Shown in pieces: positions 28,603 to 36,586 of a stretch of 64,000 bases of DNA. The stretch's first letter is position 1. The number at the start of each line of letters is the position of its first letter. A program made the position numbers and the translations under genes. The DNA lies in contig NZ_WARX01000001.1 of NCBI RefSeq assembly GCF_009720385.1, forward strand, positions 1,302,001-1,366,000, given 5' to 3'. The notes under the pieces were generated by a model that was given only the letters and a program-made list of their open reading frames with translations, was not told the DNA's origin and ran no database searches. Origin of the DNA: Catellatospora vulcania (GTDB lineage Bacteria > Actinomycetota > Actinomycetes > Mycobacteriales > Micromonosporaceae).

Positions 28603-30561
28603 ATGGACCCAACACCCGGCCTGCTCCGTCGGCTCAGCCCGGCGGCTCTCGTGCTGGCCATGGTCAGCACGCTGTTCGTCGTCGCACAACTTCCCGAGGT
28701 CTCGGCCGCCGACCGGGCGTCACTGGCGTCCCGGTTCTCGTTCCGGGAACTGCCCATCGCACTGCCACCCGGGCTGCCACAACGCACCGTGCGCGAGGTC
28801 AACCCCAAGTACCAGCACATCCGGGCGTGGATCTCGTCCGTCGGCGCCGCCATCGCCGTCAACGATCTCGACGGCGGCGGGCGACCCAACGACCTGTGCC
28901 TGGTCGACACCCGCTCCGACGCCGCCATCGTCACCCCCGCCCCCGACAGCGGCGACAGCTACCAGCCGTTCGTGCTCGACCCGTCCCCGTTGCCCACTGG
29001 CAAGACGATCTCGCCGATGGGCTGCGTCCCGGGCGACTTCAACCGCGACGGCTGGCACGACCTCCTCGTCTACTACTGGGGACGCACCCCGGTGCTGTTC
29101 CTCAACCGCGCTCAGGCCGGGCCGCTGAGCATGCGCAGCTTCCTGCCGACCGAGCTCATCCCCGGCCCGACCTCGCCCAGCGGGGTCTACTACGGCAAAC
29201 TGTGGAACACCAACGCGGTCGCGGTCGCGGACTTCGACGGCGACGGCGGGCCCGACATCGGCGTCTTCAACTACTTCCCGGACACGGCGGTGCTCGACCC
29301 GCAGGGCCAGCCCATCGTGCAGATGAACCACTCGATGTCACGGGCGCAGAACGCGGGCGGCGCCCACGTGCTGCGCTGGACGGGCGCCGACGCGACCTCC
29401 GTCCGGTTCGAGGAGCAGGTGGCCATCGACCCGGCGTTCGCCACCGGCTGGACGCTGGGCGCCTCCTCGGCCGACCTCGACGGTGACCTGCTGCCGGAGC
29501 TGTATCTGGCCAACGACTTCGGCAACGACCGCTTCTTCCACAACGCCTCCACGCCGGGCCGGATCCGATTCGAGCTGGCAGAGGGCAGCCGCGGACCGCT
29601 GGACCCGAAGTCGCTCGTGGTCGGGCACGACTCGTTCAAGGGCATGTCGATCGAGTTCGGCGACCTCGCGGGCACCGGACGGTTCGACATGTTCGTCAGC
29701 AACATCACCTCCAGCTGGGGCCTGGAGGAGAGCAACATGGTGTGGCGCAACGACGCCGCCGACCCGGAAGAGGCCCGGCGCCGCATGGCCGACGGCGAGG
29801 CCCCGTTCCGCAACCAGGCCGCCAAGATGAACATGGCCTGGATCGGCTGGGGCTGGGACGCGAAGATGGCCGACTTCGACAACAGCGGCCAGGTCGCGCT
29901 CGTGCAGGCGGTCGGCTTCGTGAAGGGCAAGATCAACCGGTTCAACTGGCTGCAGGAACTGGCGATGACCAACGACCTGCTGCTGCGCGAACCCGACATG
30001 TGGCCCAAGGCCGAGCCCGGCGACGACATCTCCGGCTCACAGCCGTTCGCGTTCTGGGTCCGCGAGGACGGCGAGAAGTTCGTCGACATCAGCGCCGACC
30101 TCGGCATGACCGACACGACCCCGAGCCGGGGGATCGCCGTCGCCGACACCAACGGCGACGGACGCCAGGACTTCGCCGTGGCCCGGCAGTGGGGACCCCC
30201 GGTCTACTACCGCAACACCGGCGCCGCGCAGGGTGACTTCCTGGGCCTGAGGCTGCACCGCCCGGTCACGTCCGGCGCGCCCGGCGGCCCGATCGGCACC
30301 CCTGCCTACGGCGCCGTCGCGAAGGTGACCATGGCCGACGGCAGCACCCGCGTCGCACAGCTAGACGGCGGTGGCGGCCACTCCGGCAAGCGCAGCTTCG
30401 ACGTGTTCTTCGGCCTCGGCCAGGCCGGCGGCAAGCCGGTCTCGGTCGAGCTGTGCTGGCGCTCACTGGACGGCGCGGTCCACCGCCAGCAGCTGGACCT
30501 GGCCGCGGGCTGGCACGACATCATGCTCACCGACAAGGCCCAGGAGGTGCCGTCGCGATGA
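28603..30561 (+). CDS. UnbV-type enediyne protein (E4), FG-GAP/ASPIC repeats
   Basis: 652 residues; the ATG at 28603 follows GAGGGG. An N-terminal signal or anchor (LVLAMVSTLFVVAQL) precedes several FG-GAP/VCBS calcium-type repeats: VNDLDGGGRPND, GDFNRDGWHD, ADFDGDGGPD, ADLDGDLLPE and ADTNGDGRQD. The C-terminus is an ASPIC/UnbV domain (TMADGSTRVAQLDGGGGHSG). This is the E4/UnbV protein conserved in enediyne cassettes. It is probably extracytoplasmic and membrane-tethered. Its stop overlaps the UnbU start. Function in enediyne assembly is not known. Confidence 0.93.
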   Translation: MDPTPGLLRRLSPAALVLAMVSTLFVVAQLPEVSAADRASLASRFSFRELPIALPPGLPQRTVREVNPKYQHIRAWISSVGAAIAVNDLDGGGRPNDLCLVDTRSDAAIVTPAPDSGDSYQPFVLDPSPLPTGKTISPMGCVPGDFNRDGWHDLLVYYWGRTPVLFLNRAQAGPLSMRSFLPTELIPGPTSPSGVYYGKLWNTNAVAVADFDGDGGPDIGVFNYFPDTAVLDPQGQPIVQMNHSMSRAQNAGGAHVLRWTGADATSVRFEEQVAIDPAFATGWTLGASSADLDGDLLPELYLANDFGNDRFFHNASTPGRIRFELAEGSRGPLDPKSLVVGHDSFKGMSIEFGDLAGTGRFDMFVSNITSSWGLEESNMVWRNDAADPEEARRRMADGEAPFRNQAAKMNMAWIGWGWDAKMADFDNSGQVALVQAVGFVKGKINRFNWLQELAMTNDLLLREPDMWPKAEPGDDISGSQPFAFWVREDGEKFVDISADLGMTDTTPSRGIAVADTNGDGRQDFAVARQWGPPVYYRNTGAAQGDFLGLRLHRPVTSGAPGGPIGTPAYGAVAKVTMADGSTRVAQLDGGGGHSGKRSFDVFFGLGQAGGKPVSVELCWRSLDGAVHRQQLDLAAGWHDIMLTDKAQEVPSR

Positions 30562-31586
30562 CCCACGTCGAACGGGTGGCCACGCCATCCATCACGGTCC
30601 GCAGATCCCCCGGGCAGCAGGCCCGCACCGACACGGCAACCGCCGCCGGCACCGCGCCGGCGACGAAGGCGGCCCGGGTCGACAACGCCGACCCCCGCTA
30701 CAAGGCACTGCGCAACTTCGCCATCTCCATGAGCGTCTTCAACATCCTCGGGTACACGGTGCTCGGCTTCGAGCAGCCCTGGACATGGCCACTGTTCGCG
30801 CTGGCCGTCGGCTACACCACCGAGATCGTGATCGAGCTCGTCGCGGCCTGGGCGCAGCGGCGGCCGGTGGGCTTCCGCGGGCACGGCGTCTGGGGCGTCT
30901 ACACGTTCCTGCTGCCGACCCACATCACGGCGCTGGCGGCGAACATGCTGCTCTACGCCAACGACGTGTTCTGGCCCATCGCCTTCGCCGTGGTCGTCGC
31001 GATCGGCCAGAAGGCGGTGCTCCAGGCGCCGATCAAGGGCCGGATGCGGCACTTCATGAACCCGTCGAACTTCGGCATCACCATCACCCTGCTGGCGTTC
31101 TCGTGGGTCAACGTCGCCCCGCCCTACCACTTCACCGAGAACGTGCCGGACATGATCCGTATCGCCGTCCCGCTGATCATCCTCACCGCGGGCACGGTGC
31201 TCAACGCGATGCTCACCAAGAAGGTGGGCCTCATCGTCGGCTGGCTGGGCGCCTTCGTCATCCAGGCGCTGATCCGGCACTGGATCTGGGACGTCGCCCT
31301 GTGGGCGTCGCTGGCGGTGATGACCGGCGTCGCGTTCGTCCTGTTCACCAACTACATGATCACCGACCCGGGCACGACGCCGACGCCGTTCAAGTGGCAG
31401 TTCATGTTCGGCTCGAGCGTGGCCATGGTGTACGGCGTGCTCATGCAGTTCAACATCGTCTACACGCTCTTCTTCGCGGTCACGATCGTGTGCCTGGCTC
31501 GCGGCATGTTCTGGTGGGGCAGGTCGCTGCTGGAACGGCGGCAGGCAAGCGTGGCGGGCACGCCGAGGCCGGCTGCCACCGGCTGA
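30558..31586 (+). CDS. UnbU-type enediyne membrane protein (E5)
   Basis: 342 residues; the ATG overlaps the UnbV stop (ATGA). A polar N-terminal arm of about 55 residues is followed by about nine membrane spans. The region from FMNPSNFGITITLLAFSW onward recalls the NqrB/RnfD family of flavin-dependent electron-transport subunits. UnbU is conserved beside UnbV in enediyne clusters. A membrane redox or transport role is an inference from fold resemblance. The gene is followed by a strong terminator, which closes the cluster on this side. Confidence 0.92.
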   Translation: MTHVERVATPSITVRRSPGQQARTDTATAAGTAPATKAARVDNADPRYKALRNFAISMSVFNILGYTVLGFEQPWTWPLFALAVGYTTEIVIELVAAWAQRRPVGFRGHGVWGVYTFLLPTHITALAANMLLYANDVFWPIAFAVVVAIGQKAVLQAPIKGRMRHFMNPSNFGITITLLAFSWVNVAPPYHFTENVPDMIRIAVPLIILTAGTVLNAMLTKKVGLIVGWLGAFVIQALIRHWIWDVALWASLAVMTGVAFVLFTNYMITDPGTTPTPFKWQFMFGSSVAMVYGVLMQFNIVYTLFFAVTIVCLARGMFWWGRSLLERRQASVAGTPRPAATG

Positions 31587-31595
31587 TCCCGTCCC

Positions 31596-31637
31596 GGAGC
31601 CCGGTGGCAGGTCGTGCGCGACCCGCCACCGGGCTCC
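31596..31637 (+). terminator. terminator after UnbU
   Basis: A perfect 13-bp inverted repeat, GGAGCCCGGTGGC with its complement at 31625-31637, lies 9 bp after the stop. Confidence 0.8.
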
Positions 31638-31819
31638 TCTCGTCAGACGCGACATCACCGACCACGAGTTCATGCCGAGCGTGGTGTCGCTCGGCCGCCC
31701 ACCACGCCTGGACGATGGCGTGAGCGGAGAAAACGTTCCGGGACGGTCCCACCGAGCCCGACACACGCCCCCGGACGTGTGCGACGCTCTGCCCGACCGG
31801 TGGGCAGCGGCGCCGGCCG

Positions 31820-32011
31820 TCAACGGGCGAAGACCTCACACGCTGGCGGATGACCACCGCCGCGCGGCTGCTCCGCGACACCGACAAGACCCTCGACCAG
31901 TTGGCTGCCGCCATCGGGTACGGCTCCGCGCTCGCGTTCGCCAAGGCCTTCCGGCGCGAGTACGCCAGCACACCCGGCCACTACCGCGGCGCTCGGCGAG
32001 GACGCCGCTGA
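31820..32011 (+). pseudogene. C-terminal remnant of an AraC-family regulator
   Basis: From about 31835 the frame encodes LTRWRMTTAARLLRD, then LDQLAAAIGYGSALAFAKAF and REYASTPGHYR. That is the second helix-turn-helix of AraC regulators of the LTRWRM class, ending at TGA 32011. Nothing upstream in any frame supplies the cupin sensor or first helix-turn-helix, and no start or ribosome site is present. It is a truncated leftover, different from the intact AraC at 26134-26904. Confidence 0.8.
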
Positions 32012-32215
32012 GCACTTGTTCGCCGCCGTGGGCCGACCGGGTAGCCGACCGTCGACTCCGGTCGAACCGGCATTACTCTCCAGCGGTGAACAGCGCCGAA
32101 GACCCGGCCGAGAACTCCGCCGGACCTGCGATCCATCGGAGAATCGGTGGCGGGCGGGCGCTGCCGTGCATCGAGCACCTTCTCGCCTGTGGGCAGGATC
32201 GGGACGGTGAGCCCC

Positions 32216-33145
32216 ATGCCTCGTGACCGCACGCCGATCCTTATCGCCGCAACGACCGCGATCGCTTCGTGTGCCCTGCTGGCTCTGTCGATCTGGTTCG
32301 GCTGGCTCGGCCCTGACGTCGGCCGCGGTGCGAACTTCTGCGAAGCACCGAACGGATGGACGGTCCGACAGCCGGCCAATACGTTCAGCAATGCAGGCTT
32401 CGTCGTGGCCGGTCTGCTGATCGCCTGGCACGCCGGTGTACCGGGCGAGGCCGGCAAGGGCCTGGCCGCGCACCGGTATCTGGCCACGTTCATGGCCTGC
32501 CTGGTGGTCCTGCTCGGACCGGGTAGCGCCGCGATGCACGCCACGCAGTCCACGGTCGGCGGGCACCTCGACATGTCGAGCATGTACCTCGTCGCGTCCT
32601 TCGCCGTCGCGTACGCCGCGATGAGATGGCTTCGCGGCAACGTGCGGCTGTTCGGGGCGGCGTTCGTCGCCGCACTGGCATTCTGCGAGCTGGTCGGCTT
32701 GTGGCGAGGGGAGCTGGCTGTGGTTATGCACTCTGGCAACGCCGCGTTCGCGTTCCTGCTCGTCGCGGCGATCACCATCGAGGTGCTGATCATCCGTCGG
32801 CGCGAAGTCCGCGCCCGCATCCCTTACGCGCTCACCTCGCTGGCATCGATGCTGGCCGCATTCGTCATCTGGAACGTCGGCAAGGTGTGGCTGTGTGACC
32901 CGCACTCGCTCATCCAAGGTCATGCGGCCTGGCACATCCTGTGCGCGGTGTCGGTGTACTTCCTCTACCGGTACTACGCCGGCGAAGAGGTCGCCGACGG
33001 TCCGCGCCAGGGGCGGTCCTCCCTGGAAGATCCGAGGCGAAAGCCAGGAGCGGGTCCCGTCGCCCGTGTCGGATCAGGCCCTCGTCGTTCGTGGAGAAGG
33101 TGGAGGGTGGCCGCGGCGGTCACTCCGGCAGAGGAGGAGACATGA
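32216..33145 (+). CDS. ceramidase-family (CREST) membrane protein
   Basis: 309 residues from ATG 32216; an in-frame GTG at 32207 is the alternative. About seven membrane spans carry the ceramidase motifs: FCEAPNGWTVRQPANTFSNAGF, here seen as FCEAP and PANTFSNAGF; GPGSAAMHAT and GGHLDMSSMY; and GHAAWHIL. These provide the Glu, Asp and three His expected for the zinc hydrolase site. The last 45 residues (RSSLEDPRRKP onward) are basic and unlike the family, and the frame ends in an ATGA overlap with the broken YCII gene, so the tail may be a run-on. Substrate unknown. Confidence 0.85.
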   Translation: MPRDRTPILIAATTAIASCALLALSIWFGWLGPDVGRGANFCEAPNGWTVRQPANTFSNAGFVVAGLLIAWHAGVPGEAGKGLAAHRYLATFMACLVVLLGPGSAAMHATQSTVGGHLDMSSMYLVASFAVAYAAMRWLRGNVRLFGAAFVAALAFCELVGLWRGELAVVMHSGNAAFAFLLVAAITIEVLIIRRREVRARIPYALTSLASMLAAFVIWNVGKVWLCDPHSLIQGHAAWHILCAVSVYFLYRYYAGEEVADGPRQGRSSLEDPRRKPGAGPVARVGSGPRRSWRRWRVAAAVTPAEEET

Positions 33146-33506
33146 CCGAGTATCTCATCGCGTTCAACGACGAGTGGGTGCCCGACCAGACGGTCGAGGG
33201 CCTGCGCGAGAAGTCCGAGGTCGCATGGCGCTGGTGGCGGAGATGAAGACCGCTGGGGTCCTGGTCTTCACCGGCGGTCTGGACGACACCGCCCCCGTGT
33301 TCAGCGTCGACGCGTCGAGCGGCACGCCGCTGTTCACCGATGGTCCGTTCGTCGAGTCCAAGGAGCACCTCGGCGGCTTCGCCGTCGTGGACGTGGCCGA
33401 CGAGGACGCGGCGCGACTGTGGGCGGCGAGGATCGCGGTCGCCTGCGGCTGGCCGCAGGAGGTGCGCCGGTTCCGGGTCCACGCGCAACGTCCACCGACC
33501 GCTTGA
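33142..33506 (+). pseudogene. YCII/DGPF-domain gene with a frameshift
   Basis: The gene starts well (GAGGAGGA then ATG at 33142) and reads MTEYLIAFNDEWVPD, a typical YCII opening. The frame then runs into a stop at 33244-33246. The rest of the domain (EMKTAGVLVFTGGLDD to VHAQRPPTA) continues in another frame to 33506. One missing base near 33227 (GTCGCATGGCGCTGGTG) would restore a 121-residue protein. It is either a recent mutation or an assembly error. Its usual ECF partner is absent here. Confidence 0.85.
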
Positions 33507-33558
33507 GCAGCCGGTGGACATAGGCCTCCTCGCCCGCTGCTGTCCGCTCGTGGCAGGC

Positions 33559-33603
33559 GACGCGTGGGCCGCACCCGGAAGACCCAGGTGCGGCCCACGC
33601 GTC
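33559..33603. terminator. bidirectional terminator
   Basis: A perfect 17-bp inverted repeat, GACGCGTGGGCCGCACC with its complement at 33587-33603, sits between the broken YCII gene and the convergent methyltransferase. Confidence 0.8.
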
Positions 33604-33626
33604 GCCGCACCGGCAACGGCCTGAGG

Positions 33627-34430
33627 TCAGCCCGGCCCGCCCGGCGTGGTGACCTGTCCGGTGCTCGGCCGCAGCTCAGCCCGCAACTGCAGAAACCGGA
33701 ACAAGCCCGGTCGGCCGACGACCGCCTGGTACCGGTCGACGACGGTGTCCACGAACGCGGCGACCTCCGCCGCCGGCAGTCGCTTCGCCCAGTCCGAGAA
33801 CCCGACCGCGCACCACTGCGCGAACCGCTCACGTGAGCCGAAGTCCCACTCCCGGTCGACGACCTGCTGCTCTACGACCCGCAGACCCGCGCTGCCCGCG
33901 ATCGCGGGCAGCTCATCAGGGTCGATGTGCAGGTAGGGCGGTGTGAAACCGGTGAACGCGGACGCCCAGCGCGGATCGCGCGTCATCGCCATCGCCACGC
34001 GCTCGACGCTCGGGCGGGAACCGTGGCAGACGAACTGTACGAGCACCCGCCCGCCGGGGTTCAGCGCCGCCGCGATGTGGCGATAAGCGGTCTGCTGGTC
34101 GGCCACCCAGTGCAGCGCGTTGAACGAGACCACCAGGTCGAAGTCCGGCCCGTACGCCATGGTGGTGACGTCGCCGACCTCGAACGACACGTTGGTCAGC
34201 TGGTCGTCGGCAGCGTGGGCGGCCTCGATCATGCGCGGCGACGGATCCACGCCGAGGACGGACCCTGCCGGCACCCGGGCCGCGAGCAGCCGGGTCACGT
34301 AGCCGTCGCCGCAGCCCACATCGAGCACCCGCTCGGTGCCCAGGACCGCGACGGATTCGAGGGCGGCGGTCGCCATCGCCCGCTGCAGCCCGCTGATGTG
34401 CGCGTAACCAGCGCCGTCCCAGTCGGCCAT
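33627..34430 (-). CDS. class I SAM-dependent methyltransferase
   Basis: 267 residues from an ATG at 34430 with GGGAG upstream. Motif I is VLDVGCGDGYVTRLL, motif II/III is VLGVDPSPRMIEAA, and FDLVVSFNALHWV with LNPGGRVLVQF completes a Rossmann-like methyltransferase of the trans-aconitate or ubiquinone type. The C-terminal 90 residues are helical. It is a single-gene unit outside the enediyne cluster. Substrate unknown. Confidence 0.88.
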   Translation of the reverse strand: MADWDGAGYAHISGLQRAMATAALESVAVLGTERVLDVGCGDGYVTRLLAARVPAGSVLGVDPSPRMIEAAHAADDQLTNVSFEVGDVTTMAYGPDFDLVVSFNALHWVADQQTAYRHIAAALNPGGRVLVQFVCHGSRPSVERVAMAMTRDPRWASAFTGFTPPYLHIDPDELPAIAGSAGLRVVEQQVVDREWDFGSRERFAQWCAVGFSDWAKRLPAAEVAAFVDTVVDRYQAVVGRPGLFRFLQLRAELRPSTGQVTTPGGPG

Positions 34431-34833
34431 GCATGCTCCCGGCCGCGTCGGTGATGCGTCGTGCGGTGGGTGTGCACCGTTCCGGCGGATCAGGGCATCC
34501 CATCCCGGCCGCGCTGGTGCACATGATGGATTATCTCGGCCTTGTCCGGAGAAAGCTGACTGATGCCATATCTGGATCAGCTCAAATCGTGGGGTCGACA
34601 CGGGGTCTCTGGAGGAACGACGGCTGACGCCGACATTCACGAGCCGGCCGCGAAATCCCGGCGCAGACCGAACGCAACTACTTCCCGCGACCGGGCCGCC
34701 CCGGACTCGACCCGAAGGTGGGGAACTTGCGGACGATGCCCGCGACCGGTGCAGGGCAGGCACCGGTCCGGCACCCCGCTGACAAGTTCATACGCGGTTG
34801 ATCACAGTGCGGGTGACCCACACCCGGAACTTC
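34431..34833. other. 403-bp intergenic region
   Basis: No gene is convincing on either strand; codon bias is poor in all frames. It contains the methyltransferase promoter side and a hairpin at 34744-34768. Confidence 0.5.
34744..34768 (-). terminator. hairpin downstream of the Nudix gene
   Basis: GACCGGTGC and its exact complement flank 7 bases. It lies 66 bp beyond the Nudix stop in the direction of transcription. Confidence 0.45.
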
Positions 34834-35340
34834 CTAGAGGCCGAGTCGGACCGGCCGGTCCGGAGTTCCCGCTGCGAGCAGCGATGTCAAGGGCGTGATG
34901 AGGTCGCGGGGCGAGAACAGCTCAGATCCCCTACAGCCGGCGATTTCCGAGAGCCGCCACCAGCGGAACGCGGCCAGGTACTCCGCTGCGGCCAGTTGGT
35001 CGTCTGTCAGCTCGCCGCGGGGCTGGAAGTTGTTCGTGCGGATGAGGAAGTAGTCGTTGATGATGCCGCCGGAGCCCCGCGGATGGTCGGCGGCCGAGAT
35101 TTCCTGGTGCCAGATGTGCGGTGGATCGGCGGTGATCGCCAGACCGGTCTCCTCGCGCAGTTCACGGCGCAGAGCCGTCAGCGGGTCCTCACCGGGTTCG
35201 ATGCCGCCGCCTGGCGCCGCCCAAACGGCCTTCGCTTGCGCTGGCACCGCCGGGTGAGGAAAGTCGAACCGGCAGAGCAGGATGCGGTCGTCCTCATCAA
35301 GGATGACCGCGCGGACGGCGCGGCGCAGGTTCGGTGTCAT
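34834..35340 (-). CDS. Nudix hydrolase
   Basis: 168 residues; the ATG at 35340 is chosen because the family begins with RRAVRAVILDEDDRILL. The Nudix box spans PGGGIEPGEDP and RRELREETGL with all metal-ligand glutamates. No ribosome site is visible, so the message may be leaderless. It probably hydrolyses a nucleoside diphosphate derivative; the substrate cannot be read from the sequence. Confidence 0.9.
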   Translation of the reverse strand: MTPNLRRAVRAVILDEDDRILLCRFDFPHPAVPAQAKAVWAAPGGGIEPGEDPLTALRRELREETGLAITADPPHIWHQEISAADHPRGSGGIINDYFLIRTNNFQPRGELTDDQLAAAEYLAAFRWWRLSEIAGCRGSELFSPRDLITPLTSLLAAGTPDRPVRLGL

Positions 35341-35461
35341 GGCATATCGGATGCGGTGGCGAGGCGGATGACGATCGGCACCGCCGCAGACTAGCAACCG
35401 TGAGATCGGGCGATGACTATGAACGCCGTTCTCGGCGCGAACGGCCGGTCCCGGGCTGCGA

Positions 35462-35854
35462 TCACGGCAGATTGAGCTGCCAGGACACCCCGAAGCGGTC
35501 GTTGACCCAGGCGAAACGGGTGCTGAAGCCGTAGTCGGCGAGCGGCATCAGTTCCTGGCCGCCGTCGGCGAGCGCCGCATGCAGGTGGGTGAGTTCGGCG
35601 TCGTCCTTGCACTGCACGAACAGCGACAGCGACGGCGTGAAGGTGAACGCGTGGCTGACGGAGCTGTCGCTGCACAGCACCCGCTGTCCGGCCACCTTGA
35701 ACTCGGCCAGCTGAATGCCGCCCTGCTCGCCCGGGTGCGGCGTCACGGTGAGGACCTCGCCGTCGTCGAACAGGGAGACGTAGAAGTTCATGGCCTCGGT
35801 GGCGGCGCCTTCGAACATCAGGAACGGGGTGAGCGTGGTCTCGGCAGCGGTCAT
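35462..35854 (-). CDS. VOC-superfamily protein (PhnB-like)
   Basis: 130 residues. TPFLMFEGAATEAMNFYVSLF is the PhnB-type opening, here TPFLMFEGA and AMNFYVSLF, and the end, GFSTRFAWVNDRFGVSWQL, is the usual closing strand of the glyoxalase/bleomycin-resistance fold. Such proteins are often annotated as 3-demethylubiquinone methyltransferase-like, without enzymatic proof. A resistance role for the cluster product is unlikely given the distance. Confidence 0.85.
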   Translation of the reverse strand: MTAAETTLTPFLMFEGAATEAMNFYVSLFDDGEVLTVTPHPGEQGGIQLAEFKVAGQRVLCSDSSVSHAFTFTPSLSLFVQCKDDAELTHLHAALADGGQELMPLADYGFSTRFAWVNDRFGVSWQLNLP

Positions 35855-35913
35855 GACCGTACGTTAGGCAAGCCGTCACTTGCCTGTCAAGGCGGCGCGT
35901 CAGTACCAGCTGC

Positions 35914-36567
35914 TCACACGTTGGGGAGCCGCTCACCGATCCTCGGCTCGCGGCCCTCGATCAACCAGAACAGGTAGCCGCGCAGGTGGTCCTCCAGGCC
36001 GTCGTCCAGGTACGCGGCGTAGGCATGCAGGGCTTCCGGTTCGTTGTCGCTGCCGGCGTCGGCCAGTTCGGCGGCGATCCAGTCGCGGACGAACGCACGG
36101 TCGGCCCACCACTGTCGGACCGATTCCGGGGTCCAGTGCTGGTCGCCGTCGCAGGCGTAGCCCCCGAAAGGTTCGCCGCCCGCGATGAGGATCAGTGCCG
36201 CGACCTCGCGCAAATTCGCGGGCTGCCGGAAGACGCACTCGTGGCGCAGGTCGCTGAGCAGAACGAGTTCGGGCAGGTAGTAGGGGCCGTTCAAGCCGTC
36301 GTCGGTGACACCCGCGTAGAACGGGCCCGGAACGTTGATCCTGCTGCGGTCCTTCCAGCGCCCGACGCCCACGTCCAGCTCATGTTGGCCGTAGATCGAC
36401 CGAGAGAGCTCTCGAGCAGCCGGCAGCGGGTCCCAGTAGGCCAGCCCGTCCCATGGTCCTTCGACCGGATAGGCCGCCGCCGTCTGCGCACGGAACTCCT
36501 GCTTCGCCTGTTCGAGCGTGGTCGCCCAGGTCCGACGCCCGGCCTCGATCTCTTCTCGTCCCGTCAC
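35914..36567 (-). CDS. hypothetical protein, 217 residues
   Basis: GTG 36567 is the best start, since sequence further upstream overlaps the regulator gene and is out of character. The protein has AYWDPLPAARELSRSIYGQ, RWWKD-free segments, FYAGVTDDGLNGPYYLPEL and WTPESVRQWWADRAFV. I do not recognise a family. There is no signal peptide or membrane span, and it is acidic and aromatic-rich. It lies 19 bp downstream of the NB-ARC regulator on the same strand, so it is probably co-transcribed and could be its functional partner. Confidence 0.7.
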   Translation of the reverse strand: MTGREEIEAGRRTWATTLEQAKQEFRAQTAAAYPVEGPWDGLAYWDPLPAARELSRSIYGQHELDVGVGRWKDRSRINVPGPFYAGVTDDGLNGPYYLPELVLLSDLRHECVFRQPANLREVAALILIAGGEPFGGYACDGDQHWTPESVRQWWADRAFVRDWIAAELADAGSDNEPEALHAYAAYLDDGLEDHLRGYLFWLIEGREPRIGERLPNV

Positions 36568-36586
36568 GGCGGACAGCGTCTCACCA

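Noticed and set aside
35462-35854. VOC protein as a resistance protein for the enediyne
   Set aside because: It is outside the cluster, PhnB-like rather than bleomycin-binding-like, and has no cluster motif.
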